Shown here: positions 55,751-64,000 of the stretch, one piece after another
Position numbering within the stretch: position 1 is the first letter of the stretch
How the letters are laid out: each line of letters begins with the position of its first letter
Source: SHAN690 sp038131955
GTDB taxonomy: Bacteria > Bacteroidota > Bacteroidia > Flavobacteriales_G > Salibacteraceae
Length of the DNA: 64,000 nucleotides
Assembly (NCBI GenBank): GCA_038131955.1
Contig: JAYPQK010000002.1
Span: 1-64,000, forward strand
Reading direction: 5' to 3'
The notes under the pieces: model-generated
Told to the model about the DNA's origin: nothing
Databases searched by the model: none
The model's input: only the letters and a program-made list of their open reading frames with translations
Position numbers and translations under genes: made by a program

Positions 55751-57328
55751 TTGAAACACAAAACGACGCTTCCCGTATCGGTACCGAAGCTCATTCAGGA
55801 CTATCTGAGTGGGGATGAGCAGCTTGAGTCGTATTGTTCGGTCCGGCCTGAACTCAACGAACTGCTGGCTTACAGTAAAAGGAAAGCGTTTCCCGCAAAG
55901 CGAAGAAGGGTAATCGTTGATGTACTGAAGGAACAAGCAGGGAAAAGCAAGTACGCTTCTGACGTCACGCGTAAGCAGATCGAACTTCTCTCTGAGGATG
56001 ATGCGAACACGGTCGTGACGGGTCATCAACTATGCATTTACGGCGGACCGATGTTCTTCCCTTACAAGATCCTTTCAGCGGTGAGGCTGGCTAAAAGACT
56101 CAACGACGAAGGGGTAAAGGTGGTTCCGGTGTATTGGATGGCGTCAGAGGATCACGACTTTGAAGAGGTCAACCATGTTTACATCGGCGAAAAGAAGTTT
56201 CAATGGGATCGCCCCTCCGGCGGAGCAGTAGGTCCCATGACCTTGGAGGGGATCGAACAGTTTCAAAAGGAACTAAGGTCAGAATTCGAACAAGATCCGG
56301 TGCGCCAAGACACCTTGAAGGTGTTGGAAAGCATCTATCGTCCGGACCGAACCCTAGCACAAGCCACGCAAGACCTCGTATACTGGCTGTTTGGCGATTT
56401 AGGAGTGGTAGTGATCGATGCGGCCGACCCTCGTCTTAAATCTGAGTTCAAAGATGTGCTGAAGCAGGAGTTGCTCACCAACGACCCCCTGGAAGCGGTA
56501 ACCCAGACCACCCAGGAATTAACGGACTTGGGCTACGGAGGACAAGTCACGCCACGCGAGATCAATCTGTTTTGGATGGAGGAAGGGCTTAGATCGAGGA
56601 TCGTGAGGACATCCGACGGCTTCGCGACTCCAGAGGGTGATCGAAATTGGAGCCGGGATGAAATGCTCGATGCGCTCGAGAAGTACCCGGAGCGATTCAG
56701 TCCGAATGTGGTCATGCGCCCTGTTTATCAAGAATTCATTCTGCCTAACCTGGCTTACATCGGTGGCCCCGGCGAGCTTAGCTACTGGCTTCAACTTAAA
56801 GGGGTGTTTGACAGGCTCAACGTGGAGTTTCCGTCATTGGTGCTTAGAGATATGGCAGTCTTGTTGGATGAACGGACGGTTAAACGAATGAGTCAATTGG
56901 GTCTGGGTGAAAGGGATGTGTACGGAGATCAAGCATCTCTGTTCAAAGAGCTGGTTAGGAAGGAAGGTAGTCATGAGCATTGGGTAGAAGAGGCTCGAGA
57001 ACAGGTCAAGGCGGAATTGGAGTCCATGATGAAGGAAATTGATGCCTTCGATCCGACGCTTGGTGAAAGTGCAAGGGCAGAGGAGAATCGCATCCTTAAT
57101 CGGTTGGAGGTATTGCGAAAGAAAGTGTTGCGAGCAGACAAGCGTCAACATGAGACCACCGAACGAAGGCTTCAAGAGTTTTTGTCATCTACCTATCCCA
57201 ATAGTTCGCCTCAAGAAAGGGTTCATCACTGGCTTATGTATACTCAAAGGGACTCAATGAACGATTTTTGGGCGGAATTGCTCGTTGCGTTTGACCCGCT
57301 ATCTCCGGGATTGAAGGTATTTCACTGA
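55751..57328 (+). CDS. bshC: Bacillithiol biosynthesis cysteine-adding enzyme BshC
   Basis: 525 residues, full family length; conserved TGHQLCIYGGPMFFPYKI and PVYWMASEDHDFEEVNH (nucleotidyl-transferase-like core), coiled-coil near 400-470. It joins cysteine to GlcN-malate, the final step to bacillithiol. The frame opens with TTG at 55751 and no ATG is near, so TTG is the likely start. Confidence 0.94.
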   Translation: MKHKTTLPVSVPKLIQDYLSGDEQLESYCSVRPELNELLAYSKRKAFPAKRRRVIVDVLKEQAGKSKYASDVTRKQIELLSEDDANTVVTGHQLCIYGGPMFFPYKILSAVRLAKRLNDEGVKVVPVYWMASEDHDFEEVNHVYIGEKKFQWDRPSGGAVGPMTLEGIEQFQKELRSEFEQDPVRQDTLKVLESIYRPDRTLAQATQDLVYWLFGDLGVVVIDAADPRLKSEFKDVLKQELLTNDPLEAVTQTTQELTDLGYGGQVTPREINLFWMEEGLRSRIVRTSDGFATPEGDRNWSRDEMLDALEKYPERFSPNVVMRPVYQEFILPNLAYIGGPGELSYWLQLKGVFDRLNVEFPSLVLRDMAVLLDERTVKRMSQLGLGERDVYGDQASLFKELVRKEGSHEHWVEEAREQVKAELESMMKEIDAFDPTLGESARAEENRILNRLEVLRKKVLRADKRQHETTERRLQEFLSSTYPNSSPQERVHHWLMYTQRDSMNDFWAELLVAFDPLSPGLKVFH

Positions 57329-57351
57329 GTAGTGTTCATTTCTTGGTAAAA

Positions 57352-57377
57352 ACATTATATGTAGATACATATAATGT
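57352..57377. promoter_or_regulatory. Perfect 26-bp palindrome, putative operator of yceI
   Basis: Two perfect 12-bp arms, ACATTATATGTA (57352-57363) and TACATATAATGT (57366-57377), are separated by GA. It lies 32 nt before the yceI ATG and abuts a -7-like TATATTTT at 57379. This fits a repressor site of the MarR or TetR kind; the regulator is unknown and not in the window. Confidence 0.6.
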
Positions 57378-57409
57378 GTATATTTTCCGTCAAATTAATG
57401 CACATAACC

Positions 57410-58048
57410 ATGAAAAAGAACCTTTTAATGATCACCGCTATCTCTGTTTCAGTTGCACTTGCATCGTGCGGCGGAGGAGAGGTAAAAGAGGAAGTTTCTA
57501 TTGAAACTGAGACTGAAGTTGCTGCTATTGAATCTGTTAACTGGATGGTAGATACCGAGAACTCTAACATTCGTTGGACGGGTGAAACGGCTGGAGCAAT
57601 GGTATACTCTCACTTTGGTGACATCAAAATCAAGAGCGGAAAGCTCAGTACAGAAGGCGGTAATATCACTGCTGGAAACTTGATCGTTGATATGACTACC
57701 ATCGATCCAAAAGATGAGGGTTATTCTGAGGAGAACCCAGCTGCGAAATTGGTTGGACACCTTGCAACTGCTGATTTCTTCAACGTAGAGGAATATCCAG
57801 AGTCTTCATTCGAGATCACCAGCGTAGAAGGAAATACCATTAAGGGCAACCTTTCTATTCGTGGTAACGTGAACGAAGAGACCATCAACATCGAGAGCAT
57901 CGATATGAAGGATGGAATGATGACAGCTAATGGTAAGTTGGTTTTCGATCGTCAGAAGTACGATGTAGCTTGGGAGCACTTTCTAGAGGATACAGTTCTT
58001 TCTGATGATATCACTCTCGAGATCACTTTGGTAGCAAAAGGAGCTTAA
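57410..58048 (+). CDS. YceI-family lipoprotein
   Basis: 212 residues from ATG 57410: lipoprotein signal with lipobox ALASC, a Glu-rich linker, and the YceI lipocalin-like domain (IRWTGETAGAMVYSHFGDIK, SSFEITSVEGNTIKGNLSIRG). YceI proteins bind isoprenoid-like lipids in the periplasm. An upstream ATG at 57374 lies inside the palindrome and would give a non-typical signal sequence. Monocistronic. Confidence 0.92.
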   Translation: MKKNLLMITAISVSVALASCGGGEVKEEVSIETETEVAAIESVNWMVDTENSNIRWTGETAGAMVYSHFGDIKIKSGKLSTEGGNITAGNLIVDMTTIDPKDEGYSEENPAAKLVGHLATADFFNVEEYPESSFEITSVEGNTIKGNLSIRGNVNEETINIESIDMKDGMMTANGKLVFDRQKYDVAWEHFLEDTVLSDDITLEITLVAKGA

Positions 58049-58071
58049 GACTCACTATCATAATTGCATAG

Positions 58072-58096
58072 AAGGCGCCTCAGGGCGCCTTTTTTG
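58072..58096 (+). terminator. Rho-independent terminator after yceI
   Basis: An 8-bp stem AAGGCGCC/GGCGCCTT, 4-nt loop, then a T run. Confidence 0.9.
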
Positions 58097-58158
58097 TTTT
58101 CCACCTTCTACTCGTTGATTATTCCCGTTTTTGGGGCCATCCAATGCGGCTGAAAATC

Positions 58159-58166
58159 TACATTTG
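58159..58166 (+). promoter_or_regulatory. -7 box (TACATTTG) at guaA
   Basis: A perfect TAnnTTTG ends only 3 nt before ATG 58170, so the transcript would be leaderless or nearly so, or would begin translation at ATG 58179. Confidence 0.5.
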
Positions 58167-58169
58167 CGC

Positions 58170-59699
58170 ATGCAAGAAATGATCCTGATCCTCGACTTCG
58201 GTTCTCAGTACACGCAACTCATAGCGCGACGAGTTCGAGAACTGAATGTCTACTGTGAGATCCATCCATTCAATGATTTTCCAGCGGTCGACGAACATGT
58301 TAAAGGAGTCATCCTTAGTGGAAGTCCGTTTTCGGTTCGTCAAGAGGACTCTCCCGTACCTGATCTCAGCAATATAAAAGGAAAGCTTCCATTGCTTGGC
58401 GTATGTTACGGAGCCCAGTTTCTCGCCCACAGTTTTGGAGGTGAAGTCCAGGCTTCTTCTAAAAGAGAGTACGGTCGTGCTAATTTGAGCTTTGTTGATC
58501 ACAGTACGCCTCTCATGAAGGGTGTAGCGGAAGACTCACAAGTTTGGATGTCACACGGTGACACCATCTATCAGCTTCCCGAGAATACTTCTATCATGTG
58601 CAGCACGAAGGATGTGGAAGTAGGAGGGTATCGTTTCAATGACGAGGAAACCTTTGCTCTACAGTTCCATCCCGAAGTTTATCATAGTACCGATGGACTG
58701 ACCGTCCTTAGAAACTTTGTCGTAGGGGTTTGCGGTTGTGATCAATCATGGACGCCTGAGTCTTATGTAGAGACGACCGTGGCGCAGTTGAAGGCGCAGT
58801 TGGGCGACGACAAGGTGGTACTCGGACTTTCAGGCGGGGTAGATAGCAGCGTTGCGGCGATGCTTTTGCACCGAGCCATTGGAAAGAACCTCTATTGCAT
58901 CTTCGTTGACAACGGATTACTGCGCAAGCACGAGTTTGAGAGTGTATTGCATCAATACGAGGATCTCGGCTTGAATGTCAAGGGAGTGAATGCTTCCGAA
59001 CGGTTCTACAAGGAACTTGCGGGCATTTCGGATCCGGAAGGAAAACGAAAGGTCATTGGTCGCGTCTTCATCGAGGTGTTTGATGATGAGGCCCACCAGA
59101 TCCAGGATGTCAAGTGGCTCGGACAAGGAACGATCTATCCGGATGTCATCGAATCCAAGTCGGTGAAAGGTCCGTCTGCCACGATCAAGAGTCACCACAA
59201 CGTAGGAGGATTACCTGACTTCATGAAGCTGAAAGTAGTAGAGCCTTTGAGTTCTCTTTTCAAAGATGAAGTACGCGAGGTGGGAACTACCTTGGGACTA
59301 CCTCACAGCATTTTAAGTCGCCATCCATTCCCTGGACCCGGATTGGGTATCCGTATTTTAGGAGACATTACCCCAGAAAAGGTGCGCGTGCTTCAGGAAG
59401 TCGATCATATCTACATCGAAGGCTTGAAGGAACACGGACTCTACGATCAGATATGGCAGGCCGGATCTATCCTCTTGCCGGTTCAATCCGTAGGAGTGAT
59501 GGGAGATGAGCGGACCTATGAGAACGCCGTTGCGCTTCGCGCGGTGACCTCAACCGATGGGATGACGGCCGACTGGTTCCACTTTCCACATGAGTTTCTC
59601 GCAACGATTTCTAACAAGATCATCAATAATGTCAAGGGTGTGAACCGCGTTGTTTACGATATTAGCTCTAAACCACCCGCCACGATAGAATGGGAGTGA
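58170..59699 (+). CDS. guaA: GMP synthase (glutamine-hydrolysing)
   Basis: 509 residues from ATG 58170 (MQEMILILDFGSQYTQLIA). Class I amidotransferase with Cys79 in LLGVCYGAQ and the His/Glu of QFHPEVYHS; PP-loop SGGVDSSVAA; C-terminal dimer domain. Converts XMP to GMP. Alternatives are 58131 (upstream of the promoter box, rejected) and 58179. It overlaps the next gene by 10 bp. Confidence 0.96.
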   Translation: MQEMILILDFGSQYTQLIARRVRELNVYCEIHPFNDFPAVDEHVKGVILSGSPFSVRQEDSPVPDLSNIKGKLPLLGVCYGAQFLAHSFGGEVQASSKREYGRANLSFVDHSTPLMKGVAEDSQVWMSHGDTIYQLPENTSIMCSTKDVEVGGYRFNDEETFALQFHPEVYHSTDGLTVLRNFVVGVCGCDQSWTPESYVETTVAQLKAQLGDDKVVLGLSGGVDSSVAAMLLHRAIGKNLYCIFVDNGLLRKHEFESVLHQYEDLGLNVKGVNASERFYKELAGISDPEGKRKVIGRVFIEVFDDEAHQIQDVKWLGQGTIYPDVIESKSVKGPSATIKSHHNVGGLPDFMKLKVVEPLSSLFKDEVREVGTTLGLPHSILSRHPFPGPGLGIRILGDITPEKVRVLQEVDHIYIEGLKEHGLYDQIWQAGSILLPVQSVGVMGDERTYENAVALRAVTSTDGMTADWFHFPHEFLATISNKIINNVKGVNRVVYDISSKPPATIEWE

Positions 59700-61546
59700 T
59701 CCGCAATATCTTCATCATAGTCGTCATCCAGCTGACCATTATCTCTACCTCATGGTCGCAGGAAACACCCCAGGTACATAAGATCAACGGCAATAAGTAC
59801 TACCTGCATGTCGTGGAGCCGGGCAATACGCTGTACGGTATTTCTAGGCTGTACAACTTGGCGATCGATGAAGTGCTTAAGGCCAACCCCGTGGTTGAAA
59901 GCGAGGGTTTGAAGGTGAATCAAACGCTATTGATTCCTGTTACTGGGGATAACAAGAAAAGTCTGGGAGGTCTTGTTGAGGAGACCGATGAATTCATGAT
60001 CCATGAGGTTCAACCCAAGGAGACCCTCTACGCGATCAGCAAGAAGTACGACATCACCTTGAATGTTTTGCTCGACGCTAATCCTGAGATCCGAGAAGAA
60101 GGCCTGAAGGCGGGAGGGAAGGTGAAGATCCCGGTCGAAAAGGTTCAGACAGCGGAAAAGGCATTTATTGAGTCTGCAGAGCCCGACTCACTTAAGGCCC
60201 ACATCGTAGAGAAAGGCCAGACACTTTACGCCATTAGCAAGCAATACAGCGTTTCGGTGGAGGCGCTCATGAAGAGTAATGTCGGCTTGAATTCTGAGAT
60301 CAAGGAGGGAATGGCGATACGCATTCCAGGAACTAAGATTACCGTGCGCCAAGCCCCGAAAGACACAACCGTTGCTGAGAAGGATTCAGTAGTTCGCTTT
60401 GTCCCGGATACGAATTCCTCGTTCGTTCGAGTAGCCCTGCTGCTACCCATTCAACCGGTTTTTCCAGATTCATCGACCAAGCACGATTTCAAGATAGATG
60501 AGGTGCAGCGCTTGGCGATCAGCTTCTATCGTGGATTTGTCCATGCGATCGATTCCTTGGCGGCGAAGAATAAGGTTCGTTTTGAGGTTGAACTTTTGCA
60601 ATCGGGTGTCGATACGGCGCACTGTTCAAGTTTGCTGAGGTCAGGAAAGCTGGATTCCTTTGATGTGGTTGTTGGGCCTTTTTACACAGATCAATTCATG
60701 ATGGTCGCTGATTATCTCCGTCCAAAGGGAACGCCTACGATCTGTCCTGTGCCTAAACCTTCTAAGATCCTTTTTGGTCGCCCCAACGCCATGAAGACCA
60801 CACCGAGTGAGTCAATGCAATGGGATGCGATCGCTGAGTTTTTGGCATTGAACGCCAAGGATTCGAATGTGGTGGTGGTCAACTCCAACAAGATCACCGA
60901 CGCCGATCGCGTAGAGTTCTTCAAGTCACGATATACTGTGGCAAAGGATCTACCAGATACCTTCATCAACGACGCGATCCGAGAGGTGAAGTTGTGGGAT
61001 ATCAACCGAGAGACCTTGACCATGCGTTTTCCTGATAGCGGGAGCTACGTAGTTGTGGTGCCTAGTGATAACAAGGTGTTTGTGACCAAGTTGTTGGCTG
61101 ATCTCTACAATATGCAGTACGAGATCAAGGACAAGTACCGCTTCCGCTTGATCGGCCCTGAAGAGTGGCGCAAGTACGCAGCAGATCTCGATATTGAGCA
61201 ATTGCATGCCTTGAATGTGACGATCCCGGTTACTGAGTACATGGACTTCGATGATTATAGGATCAATATGTTCTTTAAGCGCTATCGAAACACCCATGGA
61301 TACGAACCGGATCATTTTACCCTTACCGGATTCGATCTTGGCAACTACTTGATCAACCAGATGGCCTTCAATCGCCTCGATTGGTATGCAACGCCTGAGA
61401 AGTTTCAGTTTCAGGGCCTCTTGATGAACTTCCATTTTCATCGGGTGATCGATCAAAGTGGGGTAGAGAACCAAAGCGTGGATCTCTACGAATACGACAG
61501 TTTCAAACTCAAGCCTTATATCTCGTGGCCTATTCAAGAGAAGTGA
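59690..61546 (+). CDS. LysM-repeat protein with periplasmic-binding-like domain
   Basis: 618 residues: signal peptide, three LysM domains (HVVEPGNTLYGISRLYNL, HEVQPKETLYAISKKYDI, HIVEKGQTLYAISKQYSV; about residues 30-215) that bind peptidoglycan, then a type 1 periplasmic-binding-protein-like domain (~245-600) as in ABC/branched-chain amino-acid receptors. No transporter partner lies nearby, so it may be a structural or signalling protein of the cell wall. Starts inside the guaA end; hemF starts inside its end. Confidence 0.85.
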   Translation: MGVIRNIFIIVVIQLTIISTSWSQETPQVHKINGNKYYLHVVEPGNTLYGISRLYNLAIDEVLKANPVVESEGLKVNQTLLIPVTGDNKKSLGGLVEETDEFMIHEVQPKETLYAISKKYDITLNVLLDANPEIREEGLKAGGKVKIPVEKVQTAEKAFIESAEPDSLKAHIVEKGQTLYAISKQYSVSVEALMKSNVGLNSEIKEGMAIRIPGTKITVRQAPKDTTVAEKDSVVRFVPDTNSSFVRVALLLPIQPVFPDSSTKHDFKIDEVQRLAISFYRGFVHAIDSLAAKNKVRFEVELLQSGVDTAHCSSLLRSGKLDSFDVVVGPFYTDQFMMVADYLRPKGTPTICPVPKPSKILFGRPNAMKTTPSESMQWDAIAEFLALNAKDSNVVVVNSNKITDADRVEFFKSRYTVAKDLPDTFINDAIREVKLWDINRETLTMRFPDSGSYVVVVPSDNKVFVTKLLADLYNMQYEIKDKYRFRLIGPEEWRKYAADLDIEQLHALNVTIPVTEYMDFDDYRINMFFKRYRNTHGYEPDHFTLTGFDLGNYLINQMAFNRLDWYATPEKFQFQGLLMNFHFHRVIDQSGVENQSVDLYEYDSFKLKPYISWPIQEK

Positions 61547-62430
61547 TCTCCGATTGGTTTCACGCTCTCCAACAAAGCATCTGTGACTCGATCGAGAAGA
61601 CGGATGGAGTCGGAGCGTTCAAAAGCGAGCGATGGGAGAGACCCGGTGGTGGCGGAGGCGATACCCGGGTGATCGAAAACGGAGACATCATTGCCAAAGG
61701 AGGAGTAAACTTCTCCGCCGTACACGGCCACCTTCCTGAGAATATCCAGCAAGCGCTCAAGGTCGATAGCGACGAATTCTTTGCTACTGGAGTCTCAATC
61801 GTAATGCATCCTGACAATCCTCATGTGCCGATCATTCACATGAACGTGCGCTATTTCGAAATGAGCGAAGACGTCTGGTGGTTTGGCGGTGGTATCGATC
61901 TTACTCCTCACTATGTGGTGAAAGAACAGGCAGATTGGTTTCACCAGCAGTTGAAGGATGTTTGTGATGGCTTTGATCCGAACTACCATACACGGTTCTC
62001 GAAATGGGCTGATCGCTACTTCTACATCAAGCACAGAAAGGAGTCACGTGGGGTGAGCGGGATATTCTTTGATCGATTGAATGAGAGCTCGGAAGGAAAG
62101 TCGAAAGAGGAACTTTTCGCCTTTGTTCAGTCCGTCGGACAAGCCTTTGCACCGATCTATACGCACCTGATGAAGACCAATGCAGACAAGTCGTTCACCG
62201 ATCTCCAGAAGCAATGGCAAATGCATCGACGTAGCCGATACGCTGAGTTTAACTTGGTGCTGGACAAGGGAACGAAGTTCGGATTGGATACCGATGGTAG
62301 GATCGACTCCATATTGATGAGTTTACCTCCTGAGACGGGCTGGAAATACACTCAGTCGTGGCCTGAGGATGGTGAAGAGATGAAGACCCAAGCGTACTTG
62401 CGTTCGGTCCACGTCCCCGATCAGGAGTGA
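61525..62430 (+). CDS. hemF: Oxygen-dependent coproporphyrinogen III oxidase
   Basis: Heme synthesis, two oxidative decarboxylations of coproporphyrinogen III. 301 residues with RWERPGGGGGDTRVI, HMNVRYFE and WWFGGGIDLTPHYV. The start is GTG 61525 or GTG 61543, the latter overlapping the upstream stop as GTGA; both keep the family domain. Its 3' end overlaps convergent aroE by 10 bp. Confidence 0.94.
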   Translation: MAYSREVISDWFHALQQSICDSIEKTDGVGAFKSERWERPGGGGGDTRVIENGDIIAKGGVNFSAVHGHLPENIQQALKVDSDEFFATGVSIVMHPDNPHVPIIHMNVRYFEMSEDVWWFGGGIDLTPHYVVKEQADWFHQQLKDVCDGFDPNYHTRFSKWADRYFYIKHRKESRGVSGIFFDRLNESSEGKSKEELFAFVQSVGQAFAPIYTHLMKTNADKSFTDLQKQWQMHRRSRYAEFNLVLDKGTKFGLDTDGRIDSILMSLPPETGWKYTQSWPEDGEEMKTQAYLRSVHVPDQE

Positions 62431-63149
62431 TCGTTCCAAATATCCCAACTTCCTTCTGCTTGCAATTCAAGCATGCGCAATCCATTACTCGTAGTTGCAC
62501 CAAGGATCTTGGCTTTCCGAAGGAACGCAGTTTCGGTGGGATTGTAGATCAGGTCGAAGACGACGTGCCTGCGATTGATCGCCTGGTAGGGAATGTCGGG
62601 ATAGGCTTCCACATTTGGATACATACCTAAAGGGGTAGTATTCAAGATAAGATCGGCTTCACGCACCTCAGAGGCAGTCAGACATTCATAGCTGATCGCT
62701 CCTTGACGTGATACCCGCTTAAACGACACATTCATTCTATCAAGAGCAAAGGCTACAGCTTTAGAAGCACCGCCACTGCCGAGAATCAAGGCTCGTTCAA
62801 CGGTACGTCCCTGCAGTACCTCGATCAATGCCTCTTTGAATCCATCCGCGTCCGTATTGTACCCAATGGTCAACCCATCCTTGATTTTCACACAATTGAC
62901 CGCACCGATCGTTTTGGCGTCGTCGTCAACCTGATCAAGTAGAGGGAGAATAGCTTCCTTAAATGGAAGGGTCACATTAAACCCATCGAGTTGATGTTCT
63001 TGGACCCAAGAGGTTAGGTTGCTCAGGTTCGCTAATTCATAAGCCGTATAGCTATGATCGTCTAGGCGGAGCTTTTTGAACTTTCGCTCAAAGTAGGAGG
63101 GAGAGAAAGAATGAGCTAGGGATTTACCGATGAGCCCGTAGCGCTTCAT
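62421..63149 (-). CDS. aroE: Shikimate dehydrogenase
   Basis: 242 residues: substrate loop YGLIGKSLAHSFSPSYF, catalytic Lys in NVTLPFKEAIL, nucleotide-binding GSGGASKAVAFAL, NTTPLGMYPN. Slightly shorter than the usual ~270, as is common in Bacteroidota. NADP-linked reduction of dehydroshikimate. It overlaps the DUF368 stop by 4 nt, and aroC is elsewhere in the window. Confidence 0.94.
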   Translation of the reverse strand: MKRYGLIGKSLAHSFSPSYFERKFKKLRLDDHSYTAYELANLSNLTSWVQEHQLDGFNVTLPFKEAILPLLDQVDDDAKTIGAVNCVKIKDGLTIGYNTDADGFKEALIEVLQGRTVERALILGSGGASKAVAFALDRMNVSFKRVSRQGAISYECLTASEVREADLILNTTPLGMYPNVEAYPDIPYQAINRRHVVFDLIYNPTETAFLRKAKILGATTSNGLRMLELQAEGSWDIWNDHS

Positions 63150-64000
63150 GAACGCTGCAGTTTATTGGTGATCCACTCCGCGCCGAAAACAGTCAGGAAT
63201 CCAGCTGCCATGGTAATGATGCAAGCTACCATCTGAGGGTCGTTTCCGTAGAGGAAGTTGTCGGTCAGTCCTTCAAATGTCGAAGGCAGTATGCTCTTGC
63301 TGAAGGTGACCACAGTTTCACCGCTGTCTTTCACCTGTTTGTCCAGTACTTCCTGCCAAGGCCAGATCTTGTTGAGCGAGCCTAGCAAGAATCCCGTCAA
63401 GACGGCCAATGTCATGTCGTGATAGCGCTTGAAGGTCCAACTGATGACGCGTGAGAATACGATCATTCCGACCAACATTCCAGCACCAAAGGTCACAAGT
63501 ACCGCAAGCTGTGCAGGGTCAAAAGTCTTCAAGGCTTCCTTTACGGTGGGGATGATGTATCCATACATACCCATGAGCAAGAGGATAAAGCTGCCGGAAA
63601 TTCCGGGAAGCAATAATGCGCTCACAGCAATAGCCCCGGAAATGAAGACGAAATACAATTCACGGATCCCATCTGCCGGAACAGCAATGGTGATGTAATA
63701 AGCCACGACCGCGCCGATCGTGATCGCGAGAATGCGTTGACCGTCCCACGCTTTGATCTGTCGAGCAACAAACAATGCGCTGACGAGAATAAGACCGAAG
63801 AAATACGACCAAACCAACAGAGGGTACGTGTCAAGTAGGTAGGTGATCAAGAAAACTCCAATCACGATTCCACCCACCATTCCCGCTATAAGCGAAGTAA
63901 GGAAGAGGCCATCGAGCTGCTTCCACAACCCTTTGATTCCGTCCTGGCGAAATGCTTTCCAGGCGTCTGGGCCAATCGACTTGATCACATTGATCAATCG
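63146..64000 (-). CDS. DUF368 (PopT-type) membrane protein, 5' end outside window
   Basis: 283 residues visible, about eight membrane helices; GISGSFILLLMGMYGYIIPT is the conserved family loop. The N-terminal part, including the first GVSGGT-like motif, lies beyond the window end, so the TTG at 63997 is not a true start. DUF368 proteins have been linked to recycling of undecaprenyl phosphate across the membrane (PopT). Probably transcribed together with aroE. Confidence 0.88.
   Translation of the reverse strand, partial: RLINVIKSIGPDAWKAFRQDGIKGLWKQLDGLFLTSLIAGMVGGIVIGVFLITYLLDTYPLLVWSYFFGLILVSALFVARQIKAWDGQRILAITIGAVVAYYITIAVPADGIRELYFVFISGAIAVSALLLPGISGSFILLLMGMYGYIIPTVKEALKTFDPAQLAVLVTFGAGMLVGMIVFSRVISWTFKRYHDMTLAVLTGFLLGSLNKIWPWQEVLDKQVKDSGETVVTFSKSILPSTFEGLTDNFLYGNDPQMVACIITMAAGFLTVFGAEWITNKLQRS

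Noticed and set aside
56205..56235. Third double-hairpin element in bshC (CTCC-GGC-GGAG)
   Set aside because: Only one mini-hairpin is present, inside conserved coding sequence, with no second TCCC-NNN-GGGA unit.
62516..62526. TCC-GAA-GGA in aroE as a double-hairpin copy
   Set aside because: A single short palindrome within the coding sequence, without the second hairpin.

Overview
The window is chromosomal DNA from a Bacteroidota bacterium, most likely a marine flavobacterium-like lineage (Flavobacteriales; Cryomorphaceae/Schleiferiaceae-like is a guess). The evidence is gliding genes gldF and gldG, three secreted proteins with type IX secretion (T9SS) sorting tails, a Flavobacteriia-type leucine dehydrogenase, bacillithiol synthesis (bshC), the rpmG-DUF4295-ftsY-rimO cluster, and at least eleven perfect TAnnTTTG (-7 type) Bacteroidota promoter boxes just upstream of genes. 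Genes are dense, and most of the window is ordinary core genome.

Layout. 1-1649 is an inverted, error-rich copy of the tamB sequence that follows it, probably a fold-back artefact at a contig end; tamB itself continues to 5555. 5.6-13.9 kb holds rpsP, rimM, a PUR-family protein, an ABC exporter, leucine dehydrogenase, nusB, a DUF1573 lipoprotein, yajC, a CdaR-like protein and coaE. 13.8-16.9 kb is a minus-strand run (rlmD, a HEAT-like protein, a monooxygenase-fold protein, a SAM hydrolase-family protein). 17-25 kb has phoH, purC, a rhomboid protease, dnaN, a DUF4340 protein and gldG/gldF. 25-31.5 kb has lysC, lysA (interrupted by an in-frame amber), an RRM protein, an orphan C-terminal piece of a magnesium-chelatase-like ATPase, a subtilase and a DnaQ/GIY-YIG nuclease. 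31.4-46.5 kb has a membrane patatin, ftcD, two tandem T9SS-sorted thioredoxin-motif proteins, hutI, aroC, a PorE-like OmpA protein, queD and a frameshifted tyrosine phenol-lyase/tryptophanase. 49-64 kb has a beta-barrel candidate, an M48 protease, an isoaspartyl peptidase, rpmG, DUF4295, ftsY, rimO, bshC, a yceI lipoprotein under a perfect palindrome, guaA, a LysM protein, hemF, aroE and the edge of a DUF368 gene.

The most unusual part is 46.8-49.15 kb. An intact tRNA-Ser(UGA) is followed by decamer repeats, an attC-like hairpin, an AT-rich T9SS-sorted gene, the tail of a GIY-YIG nuclease, and a second copy of the 3' 69 nt of the same tRNA. That tRNA fragment carries two insertions of exactly 22 nt, one in the anticodon loop and one in the T loop. 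Each insertion is a pair of tiny hairpins, and the two copies differ by compensating base changes in the first stem. This looks like a short mobile double-hairpin element inside a tRNA-associated island.

The sequence also shows signs of incomplete polishing: one-base indels in tamB, the DnaQ/GIY-YIG gene and the tyrosine phenol-lyase gene, a nonsense codon in lysA, and the fold-back at the left end. These broken genes should be checked against reads before being treated as biology.
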